Assembly: GCA_000421085.1 (NCBI GenBank)
Contig: ATWE01000002.1
Location: 310,001 to 374,000 of the forward strand
Reading direction: 5' to 3'
Length of the DNA: 64,000 bases
DNA from: Ensifer sp. USDA 6670
GTDB taxonomy: Bacteria > Pseudomonadota > Alphaproteobacteria > Rhizobiales > Rhizobiaceae
The position numbers and the translations under genes are program-made. Shown in pieces: positions 54,876 to 63,411 of this stretch; the first letter of the stretch is position 1, and each line of letters begins with the position of its first letter. The notes under the pieces were generated by a model, which worked only from the letters and a program-made list of their open reading frames with translations, was not told the origin of the DNA and did no database searches.

Positions 54876-57389
54876 TTGACCGGGCAGATATTGCTCTGCA
54901 CCGCTGTGGCCTGGTCACTGTTTCAGCTTTGGTACGCGTCACCCCTGCCCTTCGTCTTCGGCTTCGGCATCCTCAACGATACCGAAGCCCGCGCCATCCA
55001 TCTCGGCTTCGCGCTGTTCCTGACCTTCCTTGCCTATCCCGCGCTGAAAAGTTCGCCGCGCGACCGCGTGCCGCTCGCCGATTGGGTGCTCGCGGCGCTC
55101 GGCGCCTTCGCGGGCGCCTATCTGTTCCTCTTTTATGGCGAGCTTGCCGGACGGCCCGGCCAGCCCTCGACGCTCGATCTCGTCACCGGCACCGCAGGCA
55201 TCCTGCTCCTCCTCGAGGCCACGCGTCGCGCGCTCGGTCTGCCGATGGTGTTCGTCGCCGGCGTCTTCATCTTCTACACCTTCGCCGGCCAGTACATGCC
55301 CGACGTCATCCAGCATCGCGGCGCTTCGCTGGTGAAGTTCATCAACCATCAATGGCTGACGACGGAGGGCGTTTTCGGCATTGCGCTCGGCGTGTCGACG
55401 AGTTTCGTTTTCCTCTTCGTGCTTTTCGGAACGCTGCTTGAGAAGGCCGGTGCCGGCAACTGGATGATGCAGATCTCCATCGCGCTGCTCGGACATCTGC
55501 GCGGCGGCCCGGCCAAGGTGGCGGTCGTCTCATCGGCCTTGAACGGCGTCGTTTCCGGCTCGTCGGTCTCCAACGTCGTGTCGGGCGGCATCTTCACCAT
55601 TCCGCTGATGAAGCGCACCGGGCTTTCCGGCGTGAAGGCCGGCGCGATCGAAGCTACGGCCTCGATAAACGGCCAGATCATGCCCCCCGTCATGGGCGCC
55701 GCCGCATTTCTGATGGTCGAATATGTCGGCATTCCCTACTCGGAAATCGTCAAGCATGCCCTGCTGCCCGCAGTCTTCTCCTACATAGCGCTTCTCTATA
55801 TGGTGCATCTGGAGGCGGTGAAGCTGAACATGCAGCCGATCCCCCAGCGTCCGACTCCGATGCGCGAGCGATGGCTCCGCATGGGGATCGGACTTGCCGG
55901 CAGCGTGCTTGCAATCTGCCTTCTCTATTACGGAATCATTGCCATCCGGGCCGCATTCGGAGCAAGCGCCCCTTTGCTGCTCTCGGTCGCCGGCGTGGCG
56001 CTCTACATCGCGACGATCTGGTATTCGTCGCGTTATCCGGACCTGGAGCTCGACGATCCCGATGCGCCGATCCTGGAACTGCCCAGAGCATGGGATGTGA
56101 CGCGGACCGGGCTGGATTTCCTCATCCCCATCGTCGTCCTGCTCTGGTGCCTCATGGTCGAGCAGCTTTCGCCCGGGCTGTCGGCGTTCTGGGCAACGCT
56201 GACGATCATCGCCATTGTCGCCACCCGCAAGCCGCTGATGGCGATCTTCCGCAAGGAGAATGTTGCAGGCTCGGTCCGCGCCGCTGCCTGGGACCTGACC
56301 GATGGCCTGGCGCTTGGCGCCCGCAACATGATCGGCATCGCGGTCGCCACCGCCACCGCCGGTATCGTCGTCGGAACGATCACGCTCACGGGCCTCGGCC
56401 TGATGATGACCGAGCTCGTCGAGTTCATTTCGGGCGGCAACGTCATCATGATGCTGATCCTCATTGCCGCGATCAGCCTGGTGCTCGGCATGGGAATTCC
56501 GACCACCGCCAATTACATCCTGGTGGCCACCCTGATGGCGCCGGTCGTCGTCGAGCTCGGCTCGCAGGCGGGCCTCGCCATCCCGCTCATCGCAGTTCAC
56601 CTCTTCGTTTTCTATTTCGGGATCATGGCCGACATCACGCCGCCGGTCGGGCTGGCTTCCTTCGCCGCAGCGGCGATTTCCAAGGAAGACCCGATCGCCA
56701 CCGGCTTTCAGGGGGCGCTCTATTCGCTGCGCACCGCGATCCTGCCGTTCGTCTTCATATTTAATCCGGCGATCCTGCTGATCGGCGTCGACACCTGGGC
56801 GCATACGATCTGGGTCGCGGCCGTATCGCTCGCTGCGATCCTCATTTTCTCCGCCGCGACTATGAACTGGTTCGTGACAAAAAGCCGGTTGTGGGAGAGC
56901 GCGGTGCTGCTGCTCGTGTGTTTCACGCTGTTCCGCCCCGATTGGTGGCTCAACCAGGTCTCGCCTCCCTATGAGGAACTGCCCGCCTCCGAGTTCCTGC
57001 GGGCTGTCGAGGAGGCTCCGGCCAAGGGCCGGATCAACTTCGTGGTTCAGGGCTTCGACCTGATGGGCGACGAGGTTCGCAAGACCGTCAACGTGCCGCT
57101 CGGTGAGCCCGGCGAGCCGCTTAAACGGCTGCAATCGATCGGGCTTACGGTCACACCGGCGGGCGACAGTCTGATGATCAGCAATGTCGACTTCGGCTCC
57201 TATGCCAAGCGCATCGGCCTCGATGTCGGCTTCGACATCGTTGCGGTGCTGAGAAAAGCCGATCAACCGTCAAGCGCCATCCCGGTGGGTCTCGCGCTGG
57301 CTGTGGCCGCGGGAATTGCCGGCTTGCAGTTCGCGCGCAAAAAGGCCGGTCGCAGCGGAGCCGGTCTGCCGGGGACCGCCCGCAAATAG
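54876..57389 (+). CDS. TRAP transporter fused permease (4TM/12TM) with DUF3394 domain
   Basis: 837 residues from TTG 54876. DctQ-like helices, then a DctM-like block (GNWMMQISIALLGHLRGGPA, INGQIMPPVMGAAAFLMVEY, MGIPTTANYILVATLMAPVV, FGIMADITPPVGLASFAAAA), then a C-terminal DUF3394 domain (about 680-800; FVVQGFDLMGDEVRKTVNVP) and a last helix. The start is uncertain: in-frame sequence upstream to about 54787 reads TSELQQRKVDVDLEQLVAEA then DTGGRNAKG, which looks like the usual TRAP N-terminus, but no ATG, GTG or TTG is available there. Confidence 0.92.
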   Translation: MTGQILLCTAVAWSLFQLWYASPLPFVFGFGILNDTEARAIHLGFALFLTFLAYPALKSSPRDRVPLADWVLAALGAFAGAYLFLFYGELAGRPGQPSTLDLVTGTAGILLLLEATRRALGLPMVFVAGVFIFYTFAGQYMPDVIQHRGASLVKFINHQWLTTEGVFGIALGVSTSFVFLFVLFGTLLEKAGAGNWMMQISIALLGHLRGGPAKVAVVSSALNGVVSGSSVSNVVSGGIFTIPLMKRTGLSGVKAGAIEATASINGQIMPPVMGAAAFLMVEYVGIPYSEIVKHALLPAVFSYIALLYMVHLEAVKLNMQPIPQRPTPMRERWLRMGIGLAGSVLAICLLYYGIIAIRAAFGASAPLLLSVAGVALYIATIWYSSRYPDLELDDPDAPILELPRAWDVTRTGLDFLIPIVVLLWCLMVEQLSPGLSAFWATLTIIAIVATRKPLMAIFRKENVAGSVRAAAWDLTDGLALGARNMIGIAVATATAGIVVGTITLTGLGLMMTELVEFISGGNVIMMLILIAAISLVLGMGIPTTANYILVATLMAPVVVELGSQAGLAIPLIAVHLFVFYFGIMADITPPVGLASFAAAAISKEDPIATGFQGALYSLRTAILPFVFIFNPAILLIGVDTWAHTIWVAAVSLAAILIFSAATMNWFVTKSRLWESAVLLLVCFTLFRPDWWLNQVSPPYEELPASEFLRAVEEAPAKGRINFVVQGFDLMGDEVRKTVNVPLGEPGEPLKRLQSIGLTVTPAGDSLMISNVDFGSYAKRIGLDVGFDIVAVLRKADQPSSAIPVGLALAVAAGIAGLQFARKKAGRSGAGLPGTARK

Positions 57390-57396
57390 GCGGCAG

Positions 57397-58392
57397 TCAT
57401 GCCGCCGAGGATTCACGCGCGACCAGTAGCGGCGGGGCGATCGCGTGCCGTTGGGGCTCCTTGCCCTCCATTGCTGCGATCAGCAGGTCGATCGCCGCTT
57501 CCGCGACCTGATCCAGATGCAGGTTGACAGCGGTCAATGGCGGCGTCGCGAGTTTTGCCCGCATGCCGTCGTATCGCGTCGCCAGTCGTAACCCATGCGG
57601 AACGGGACGGCCGAGCAACCGGGCGGCATCGAGCACGCCCCTGGCGAAAGCGTCGACGGGCACGCATAACGCGTCGATACCCGGATTGCTTCGAAGGAGC
57701 CTTTCGGCGGCTGCGGCTGCCTCGGATTCGCCGCCGCTTTCGTCGATGCGCAATGCTATGGGTGAAAATCCTCTCTCTGCGGCGAAAGCCGCATAGGCAG
57801 CTTCGGTCTCGATGTAGGAATTGCGCCGCTGCGCGCCGGTGATCAGGCCGACGCGGCGGCTATGCGCGCCAAGGTGCTCGAGCATCAGCCGGGCCGTCGC
57901 CGTGCTCTGGATATCCACCGACGGAATGTCCTTCCTCCCCGGCGCCCGGCCGATCGAGACAACGGGCACACCGCGGGCCGAGAAGAAATCCAGCAGCCGG
58001 TCTTCGACCATGGGTTCAACGATTATGGCGCCGTCGACTTCCAGCGCGTCGAGGTTGGAGTCGGGCTCCAAAGGCGGCACCAGGCAGAGGGCGAGATGCC
58101 GCGAAAGAGCCGTAACCGCAGCAGCGGCAGCGATCTCCATCAGGAAGCCCAGTCTCGCAGGGCCCGCAGCGACCGCAAAGGGCATCGACGATGCCAAGGC
58201 GATGATCCCCGCGCCGCCCGTTCTGAGCCTGCGGGCCCGAGGATTGGCCCGGTAACCCATCTTGTCGGCCAGGGCCACGATTCTGGCTTTCGTCTCGGGG
58301 TCTACATAGCGCCGTCCGCTGAAGGCGTGTGAAACCGTGGTCGGCGACACGCCTGCCGCCTTCGCCAATTCCACGATCGTCGATCTTGCCAT
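57397..58392 (-). CDS. LacI-family transcriptional regulator
   Basis: 331 residues. N-terminal helix-turn-helix STIVELAKAAGVSPTTVSHA with hinge-helix region (RRYVDPETKARI), then an effector domain (GIIALASSMPFAVAAGPARL, VDGAIIVEPMVEDRLL, VGLITGAQRRNSYIETEAAY). ATG 58392 removes a low-quality leader. It diverges from the NCS2 permease, with two palindromes in the 151-base gap, so it probably controls the permease and amidohydrolase genes. Its 3' end is tail to tail with the TRAP permease gene. Confidence 0.92.
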   Translation of the reverse strand: MARSTIVELAKAAGVSPTTVSHAFSGRRYVDPETKARIVALADKMGYRANPRARRLRTGGAGIIALASSMPFAVAAGPARLGFLMEIAAAAAVTALSRHLALCLVPPLEPDSNLDALEVDGAIIVEPMVEDRLLDFFSARGVPVVSIGRAPGRKDIPSVDIQSTATARLMLEHLGAHSRRVGLITGAQRRNSYIETEAAYAAFAAERGFSPIALRIDESGGESEAAAAAERLLRSNPGIDALCVPVDAFARGVLDAARLLGRPVPHGLRLATRYDGMRAKLATPPLTAVNLHLDQVAEAAIDLLIAAMEGKEPQRHAIAPPLLVARESSAA

Positions 58393-58447
58393 CCGAACAC
58401 CCCGTCCATGAACCGGTCCGAATGATGGCATTGCGTAACGGTTTTTA

Positions 58448-58459
58448 CAAATCGATTTG
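58448..58459. promoter_or_regulatory. LacI-type operator O1
   Basis: CAAATCGATTTG is a perfect 12-base palindrome with the central CG usual for LacI-family sites. It is 55 bases before the lacI-type start and 84 before the permease. Confidence 0.65.
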
Positions 58460-58490
58460 CTAGAGAGAAAAAACGTGCTATCACATCGTA

Positions 58491-58506
58491 TGCAAAACGA
58501 TTTGCA
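58491..58506. promoter_or_regulatory. LacI-type operator O2
   Basis: TGCAAAACGATTTGCA has half-sites TGCAAA and TTTGCA around a CG centre, one mismatched pair. It is 43 bases from O1 centre to centre and 38 bases before the permease ATG. Its half-sites match O1, so one protein should bind both. Confidence 0.7.
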
Positions 58507-58543
58507 TTGCCGGCAGGAGAGAGGCTGGCGTGGAGGAGATCAA

Positions 58544-59893
58544 ATGACCGGGAACAAAATCGATTCTATCGACCCGACGGACGAAGTGCTGCCGCCGCGC
58601 AGCCTGGTTCTGTTCGGTCTTCAGCATGTGCTGGTGATGGCTGCTTCGCCGATTACCGCCGTATTTCTCGTAAGCAAGGCGCTCGGTTTTTCCGACGCTC
58701 TGACGGTATCGCTGATCAGCGCGACATTTCTGATCTGCGGGCTGGGAACCATCCTGCAGAGTTTCGGGCCGGCAGGTTTCGGCGCGCGGCTGCCGTTCAT
58801 CATGGTGCCGGGCGGCGCACCGATCGCGATCTTTCTGGCCATCGCCCAGCAGACCGACGTGCAGACCGCCGTCGGCGCGGTGATCCTCACGGCAGGCTTC
58901 TACTTCCTGGCGCTGCCGGTATTCCGGCGGCTGCTGCGCTATTTTCCGCCCATCGTGGTCGGGACGATGCTCCTTCTCGTATCGGTGAACCTCGTGCGCA
59001 TCTACGGCGGAACGATCACCGGCAAGCAGGGGAGCGAAGGCTTCGCCGATCCGATGAATATCGGGCTTGCCCTTGCGACGATCGCGCTGACGGTAATCTT
59101 TGCAAGAGTTTTCACGGGCACGCTTCAGCGCATCTCGGTGATGCTCGGCCTCATCGCGGGTTCGGCCATCGCCATCGGAGCCGGGTATATGGACCTTTCC
59201 GGCATTTTCGACGGACCGGTGATTGCGGTGCCCCAGCTTCTTCCGTTCGGAATGCCGAAGTTCGACTTTTTCGCCGCTCTTCCGCTGATCGTGTTTTCCA
59301 TCATATCCATGGCCGAAGCGACGGGGCAGACCATCGCCACCGCCGAGATCGTCGGACGTCGGGGCGACGCTCACGCGATCGTGCCCGCAACCATCCGCGG
59401 TGACGCCGTCGCCTCGCTCGTGGGCGGCCTGTTCGGAACCTCGCTTATCATCACCAGCGGTGAAAACGTGGGAATCGTCCGGGCAACCAACGTCAAGTCC
59501 CGCTACGTCACCGCAGCGGCCGGCGTGATCCTCGTCCTCATCGCCCTGTTTGCGCCGATCGGCCGTCTGGCGAATGCCCTGCCTGGGCCCGTCGTCGGTG
59601 GAACGGCCGTGATCGTGTTCTCCATCATCGGCGTGATCGGGATCGATCTTCTGCGTCGCGTGGATCTGCGCGAGCACGGCCCGATGTTCACCCTGGCGGC
59701 GGCGCTTTCCATGGGGCTTCTGCCGATCCTCGTTCCGGGCGTCTACAGCCAGTTCCCGCAATGGAGCCAGATGATCCTGGCCAACGGCCTCGCGGCCGGA
59801 ACCATTACGGCGGTGATTGTGAACGCGTTTTTTCAACACCTGCCTCTAGAGCAATTCCAGGAAAAGTGCGCAGCGGTTTTCCGTCCGCAATAG
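58544..59893 (+). CDS. NCS2 family purine/xanthine permease
   Basis: 449 residues, about 12-14 helices. NCS2 motifs: LVLFGLQHVLVMAASPITAV, GARLPFIMVPGGAPIAIFLA, EATGQTIATAEIVGRRGDAH and VGGLFGTSLIITSGENVGIV. GGAGGAGAT before ATG 58544 fixes the start. The neighbouring amidohydrolase suggests a purine or related base as substrate. The last 15 residues (LEQFQEKCAAVFRPQ) are encoded by a dispersed repeat, so the native C-terminus has been replaced or extended. Confidence 0.93.
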   Translation: MTGNKIDSIDPTDEVLPPRSLVLFGLQHVLVMAASPITAVFLVSKALGFSDALTVSLISATFLICGLGTILQSFGPAGFGARLPFIMVPGGAPIAIFLAIAQQTDVQTAVGAVILTAGFYFLALPVFRRLLRYFPPIVVGTMLLLVSVNLVRIYGGTITGKQGSEGFADPMNIGLALATIALTVIFARVFTGTLQRISVMLGLIAGSAIAIGAGYMDLSGIFDGPVIAVPQLLPFGMPKFDFFAALPLIVFSIISMAEATGQTIATAEIVGRRGDAHAIVPATIRGDAVASLVGGLFGTSLIITSGENVGIVRATNVKSRYVTAAAGVILVLIALFAPIGRLANALPGPVVGGTAVIVFSIIGVIGIDLLRRVDLREHGPMFTLAAALSMGLLPILVPGVYSQFPQWSQMILANGLAAGTITAVIVNAFFQHLPLEQFQEKCAAVFRPQ

Positions 59894-59950
59894 CGGCAAA
59901 ACAAAGGATCAGAGCATTCCGCGGATCGGAGAAAAGCGGGAATGCTCCGG
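59846..59950 (+). repeat. Rhizobial palindromic repeat, copy D, overlapping the permease 3' end
   Basis: CTAGAGCAATTCCAGGAAAA, then GTGCGCAGCGGTTTTCCGTC, share the core of copies A and B. A second part forms a hairpin: GAGCATTCC (59912-59920) with GGAATGCTC (59939-59947). The first 45 bases lie in the permease reading frame and supply its stop codon. Confidence 0.8.
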
Positions 59951-60006
59951 GCGACGCCGAAAAGGCCGCAGCCAGCGTCGAAGCTGTAATTTAAGGGAAA
60001 ACAAAA

Positions 60007-61407
60007 GTGACGGAATTGCGCGAAAAGTTACCGGGCGGCGGTGATTACCTGCTTCACCCCGGCAAGGCTCTTCTGCCGGACGGGCCTCGAGCCGGAATTG
60101 GGGTAGTGGTCCGTGACGGACGCTTCACGGACATTGGTGCCGCAGGGCTTGTCGGCAGCCGGAACCCCGATCTGATACCGATCGAGCTGCCGCATCATCT
60201 GGTGATGCCTGGCTTCATCGATACACACACGCATCTGACCCAGTCGCTCGGCAAATCGCTCGTCTTCGGCGAGCCTTCCGAAATCTTTCGCCGGATATGG
60301 GTGCCGCTCGAAGGCAGCCTTGACGAACGGATGGTTTATCTTTCCGCAAAGCTTGCGGCGCTCGAGTGCCTGCGCGGCGGCTTTACCGCCGCCGTCGATG
60401 CGGGCACGCGTTCAGCCGGCCATATCGATGCGCTGATACGGGCGGCGCGGGAAACGGGCCTTCGCAGCGTCATAGGCTTGATCTGCAACGACCTCGGCGG
60501 AGCCGCCCTCGTCCCCGAACGCACGACGATCCTCAAAAATGCGGCCAGGCACGTGGCCGCCTTCGCGGGCGACCCTCTCGTTCATGCCTCGCTCGCCATT
60601 TCCATTCCGGAGGCAGCCAGCGATCATATGCTGGCCGACGTATCGCGGATGGCACGCGAGGCGGGAGCGATATTCCAGACCCATGTCAACGAACACCTCG
60701 TTGCCGTGGAGCGCTCGCTGGTCGCAAACGGCCGCCGTCCGCTGGAGCATCTTGCCCATCTCGACGCCCTCGGCCCGCATGTGCTGATCGCCCATTCCAC
60801 GCTAGTGACGCCGCACGAGCTGAACCTGTTGCGCGACAGCGGCACGGCGGTCGCCTACAATCCGGTCGCGAGCCTCTGGAAGGGCAATGCCATCGCACCC
60901 GCCCTGCAGATGGCCGCACTCGGCATCCGCTTCGGACTGGGGACGGACGGGACGCGCGCCGACGGCTTCCGTCTGATGGATGCCGCCGAAGGCTTGCAAC
61001 GTGCCGGCTTCGGTCTTGCGACAGGCGACTCCTCCTGCGGCGGCGGCTGGCTCTGGATCGACCGGGCAACCGCACAGGCAGCCGATGCCGCAGGTCTCGC
61101 CGGAGTGACCGGTGCGATCCGCAAGGGGCTTGCCGCCGATTTCCTTCTGGTCGACCTGGATCGTCCTGAATTCACCCCCTCCCACGATCTCATGTGGGAG
61201 CTCGTGCGCTACGGCAATCGCGACCAGATCGACGCGGTCTTCACCGCCGGGCAGCTCCGTCTCTGGCAGGGCTGGCCGGTCGGATGGGATGCACGGGCGC
61301 TTCTTGCCGAGGTGCGCGAGGTCACGGCCGATGCCATCGCAAGGGCGCCGATCCAGCGCGTCCACAAGCCGTCGGCCGAGCATCGGGCGCTGGGGCATTT
61401 CGCATGA
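60007..61407 (+). CDS. Amidohydrolase (ATZ/TRZ, guanine-deaminase-like)
   Basis: 466 residues, GTG start with AAGGGAAA upstream. Metal ligands: His74 and His76 in FIDTHTHLTQS, a His in FQTHVNEHLVAVE, a His in LIAHSTLVTP, and an Asp in GLGTDGTRADGF. This is the layout of subtype III amidohydrolases that deaminate or dechlorinate purines, pyrimidines and triazines. Between an NCS2 permease and a TauE-like exporter it probably deaminates an imported base; the exact base is not determined. The stop overlaps the next gene by four bases. Confidence 0.9.
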   Translation: MTELREKLPGGGDYLLHPGKALLPDGPRAGIGVVVRDGRFTDIGAAGLVGSRNPDLIPIELPHHLVMPGFIDTHTHLTQSLGKSLVFGEPSEIFRRIWVPLEGSLDERMVYLSAKLAALECLRGGFTAAVDAGTRSAGHIDALIRAARETGLRSVIGLICNDLGGAALVPERTTILKNAARHVAAFAGDPLVHASLAISIPEAASDHMLADVSRMAREAGAIFQTHVNEHLVAVERSLVANGRRPLEHLAHLDALGPHVLIAHSTLVTPHELNLLRDSGTAVAYNPVASLWKGNAIAPALQMAALGIRFGLGTDGTRADGFRLMDAAEGLQRAGFGLATGDSSCGGGWLWIDRATAQAADAAGLAGVTGAIRKGLAADFLLVDLDRPEFTPSHDLMWELVRYGNRDQIDAVFTAGQLRLWQGWPVGWDARALLAEVREVTADAIARAPIQRVHKPSAEHRALGHFA

Positions 61408-62111
61408 CCCTTGGCCTTTTTGCGATCCTGAGCGCCGTAACCTTCGTCTCGTCGTTCATCCAGGGTGCGCTCGGCATCGGTTTCGCACTGATCGTGGCGC
61501 CGGTCGTCGGCATCCTGAGGCCCGATCTCCTGCCGGTGACGCTGCTCCTTCTGATGCTGCCGCTCAATTTCCACGTCGCCTGGCGGGAACGGTCGGCGGT
61601 CGATTGGTCCGGCGCGAAATGGATCACGCTCGGCAGATTCGCAGGCACCTTTGCCGGCGTGTGGCTGCTCGCCGCGCTCTCGACCCAGCAGCTGGACCTG
61701 GCCGTCGGCTGGTTTACGGTCATCGCCGCCGCCGCCGCACTCTTCGCGCCACCCTTCGAACCGGGCCGCCCGAGCGCGCTCGGCGTCGGATTGTTCACCG
61801 GCGTGACCGAAACGGCGACCGGCATTGGCGGCCCGCCGCTCGCTCTCCTCTACCAGCACGCCCAGGGGCCGATACTCAGGGCAACCGTGGCGGTGTGCTT
61901 CTTCGTGGGCGAAATCATGTCGCTCGTGATACTCGCCTTTGCGGGGCGTCTCGGAGCGGACCAGCTACTGGCCGCGCTCTACCTCGCACCGGCGGTTCTC
62001 CTTGGAAGCGCTCTGTCGCGGCTGACGCACGACCATATTCGCGGCCGCGGCCTGCGCCTGGGCGTGCTTAGCTTCGCGCTGGCCAGCGGGGCCTTTCTGA
62101 TCGTGAGGTAG
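61404..62111 (+). CDS. TauE/SafE family membrane exporter
   Basis: 235 residues, seven to eight helices. TauE/SafE features: SSFIQGALGIGFALIVAPVV, PVTLLLLMLPLNFHVAWRER, and TGVTETATGIGGPPLALLYQ. The family moves sulfonates, sulfite or other organic anions. The ATGA overlap with the amidohydrolase suggests that it exports a product or imports a substrate of that pathway. Confidence 0.9.
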   Translation: MTLGLFAILSAVTFVSSFIQGALGIGFALIVAPVVGILRPDLLPVTLLLLMLPLNFHVAWRERSAVDWSGAKWITLGRFAGTFAGVWLLAALSTQQLDLAVGWFTVIAAAAALFAPPFEPGRPSALGVGLFTGVTETATGIGGPPLALLYQHAQGPILRATVAVCFFVGEIMSLVILAFAGRLGADQLLAALYLAPAVLLGSALSRLTHDHIRGRGLRLGVLSFALASGAFLIVR

Positions 62112-62129
62112 GCCCGCGCCTCCTCACCG

Positions 62130-63209
62130 TCAGGCCGCGAAACCCCGGTCGCACAGCTCTTTGAGGGCGGCGGGCGAGAAACTGTCGAGCGCGAGCTCCG
62201 GCAACAGGTCGTTATCGGCCGCAAGGTTGCGGTTCATTGCGGCGGAAAACAGGCTCGTTCCCGCTTCGTGCAGAACAGCGGGGTGGCCGGCGATCCTTCC
62301 AAGAACACTGGTGGGGACGAGCCCGAAGGGCACGTCCTCGTAGATGTACCGGCTGTCGGCTGTGGCCGGGCCGAAACCGCCCCGTCCCTCGAGGTGCATC
62401 TGCTGGTTCATGTCCGAGACCGTGCCCATCGGCACATGGAAGGACAGGGAGAAATGTTCGCGCACGGTTCTCACCGATAGCCCGAAGCTTTCGGCGATCT
62501 TCAGACGCTCCGCGTCGAGCGCTTCGATCAATTGTCCGACAGCCGGGGTCACATGCTCGCCCTGTCCCCATTTCTCGCCCTTCTCCATGCGGGTCAGGTT
62601 GAGAAGCGCAATGCCCAGGTGGTTCTGCGGGTTGAGATTCGAAAGCGAAATGGCCAGAAGCCCGTCGCGCTCGACGAAGCGGTCGCCGAAGAGTTCAGTG
62701 CAGAGCGCCTTCCCTTCGGCTGCGGCAGCCTTCGGCAAAGTGGCAACATCGATTTTCTGGCGGACCGTATTGACGGAAACGCTTGCGCCGTCCGGCTGCT
62801 GGCGGCCGGTCAGAAGAGTCGTGCCCCAGACGATGATGGGCAGGGAAACCCCGCGCTCGGCCAGCCGCTTCGAAAGGTAGAGCGCGCCGAAGGAACTGTG
62901 CGAGCTGACGATCACGGGCTGGCCGGACTTCAGGTGCGGCAGCGCGGCATCGAACGCCATGCGGTGACCATTGGTCGGCAGGGCCACGATGACCGCGTCG
63001 ACATCGGCGACCGCCTCGCGGCCGTCACGGGCAACCGCTACCCGCCCGGAAAACTCGACTGCGCCCGTCGCCGTCAGCGGCTCCCCCCCGGCCAGTCTGC
63101 GCGTGCGCGCACCCGAAGGAGACCACAGAACGGGGTGATGACCGGCTTTCGCCAGAAAAGCCGCCATGCCGAAGGCGATCGCCCCGGCGCCGAGAATACC
63201 GATACGCAT
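62130..63209 (-). CDS. NAD/NADP octopine/nopaline dehydrogenase family protein
   Basis: 359 residues. The N-terminal nucleotide-binding fold has GAGAIAFGMAAFLAKAGH (7-24), and the C-terminal helical domain carries SNLNPQNHLGIALLNLTRME and DMNQQMHLEGRGGFGP-like segments with the catalytic His region. Members reduce imines of keto acids and amines or oxidise opines; others are pantoate-dehydrogenase-like. It converges on the TauE gene and diverges from a LysR gene that may control it. No opine gene context is present, so the substrate is unknown. Confidence 0.88.
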   Translation of the reverse strand: MRIGILGAGAIAFGMAAFLAKAGHHPVLWSPSGARTRRLAGGEPLTATGAVEFSGRVAVARDGREAVADVDAVIVALPTNGHRMAFDAALPHLKSGQPVIVSSHSSFGALYLSKRLAERGVSLPIIVWGTTLLTGRQQPDGASVSVNTVRQKIDVATLPKAAAAEGKALCTELFGDRFVERDGLLAISLSNLNPQNHLGIALLNLTRMEKGEKWGQGEHVTPAVGQLIEALDAERLKIAESFGLSVRTVREHFSLSFHVPMGTVSDMNQQMHLEGRGGFGPATADSRYIYEDVPFGLVPTSVLGRIAGHPAVLHEAGTSLFSAAMNRNLAADNDLLPELALDSFSPAALKELCDRGFAA

Positions 63210-63411
63210 CGTGGTTCTGTCTTCCTTTCACAGATGGCGTGGAGTTTGCCGCCTTGCCCTCGAGGTCGCCCGACACCGCTCTTCGTGAAAGCATCCAGCC
63301 GGGAAACCGCAGATTTTTCACTGGATAGCACCGAAAAGAAAAATTGTCCTTTGTCACTGGCGCTTAAGATACGTTTTATGCAGTATGATACAGCTATAAT
63401 GCACAGGGCGC

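Noticed and set aside
62130-63209. Opine synthesis or catabolism locus
   Set aside because: Only the dehydrogenase-family protein is present. Its neighbours are not opine transport or oxidase genes, and the family has broader functions.
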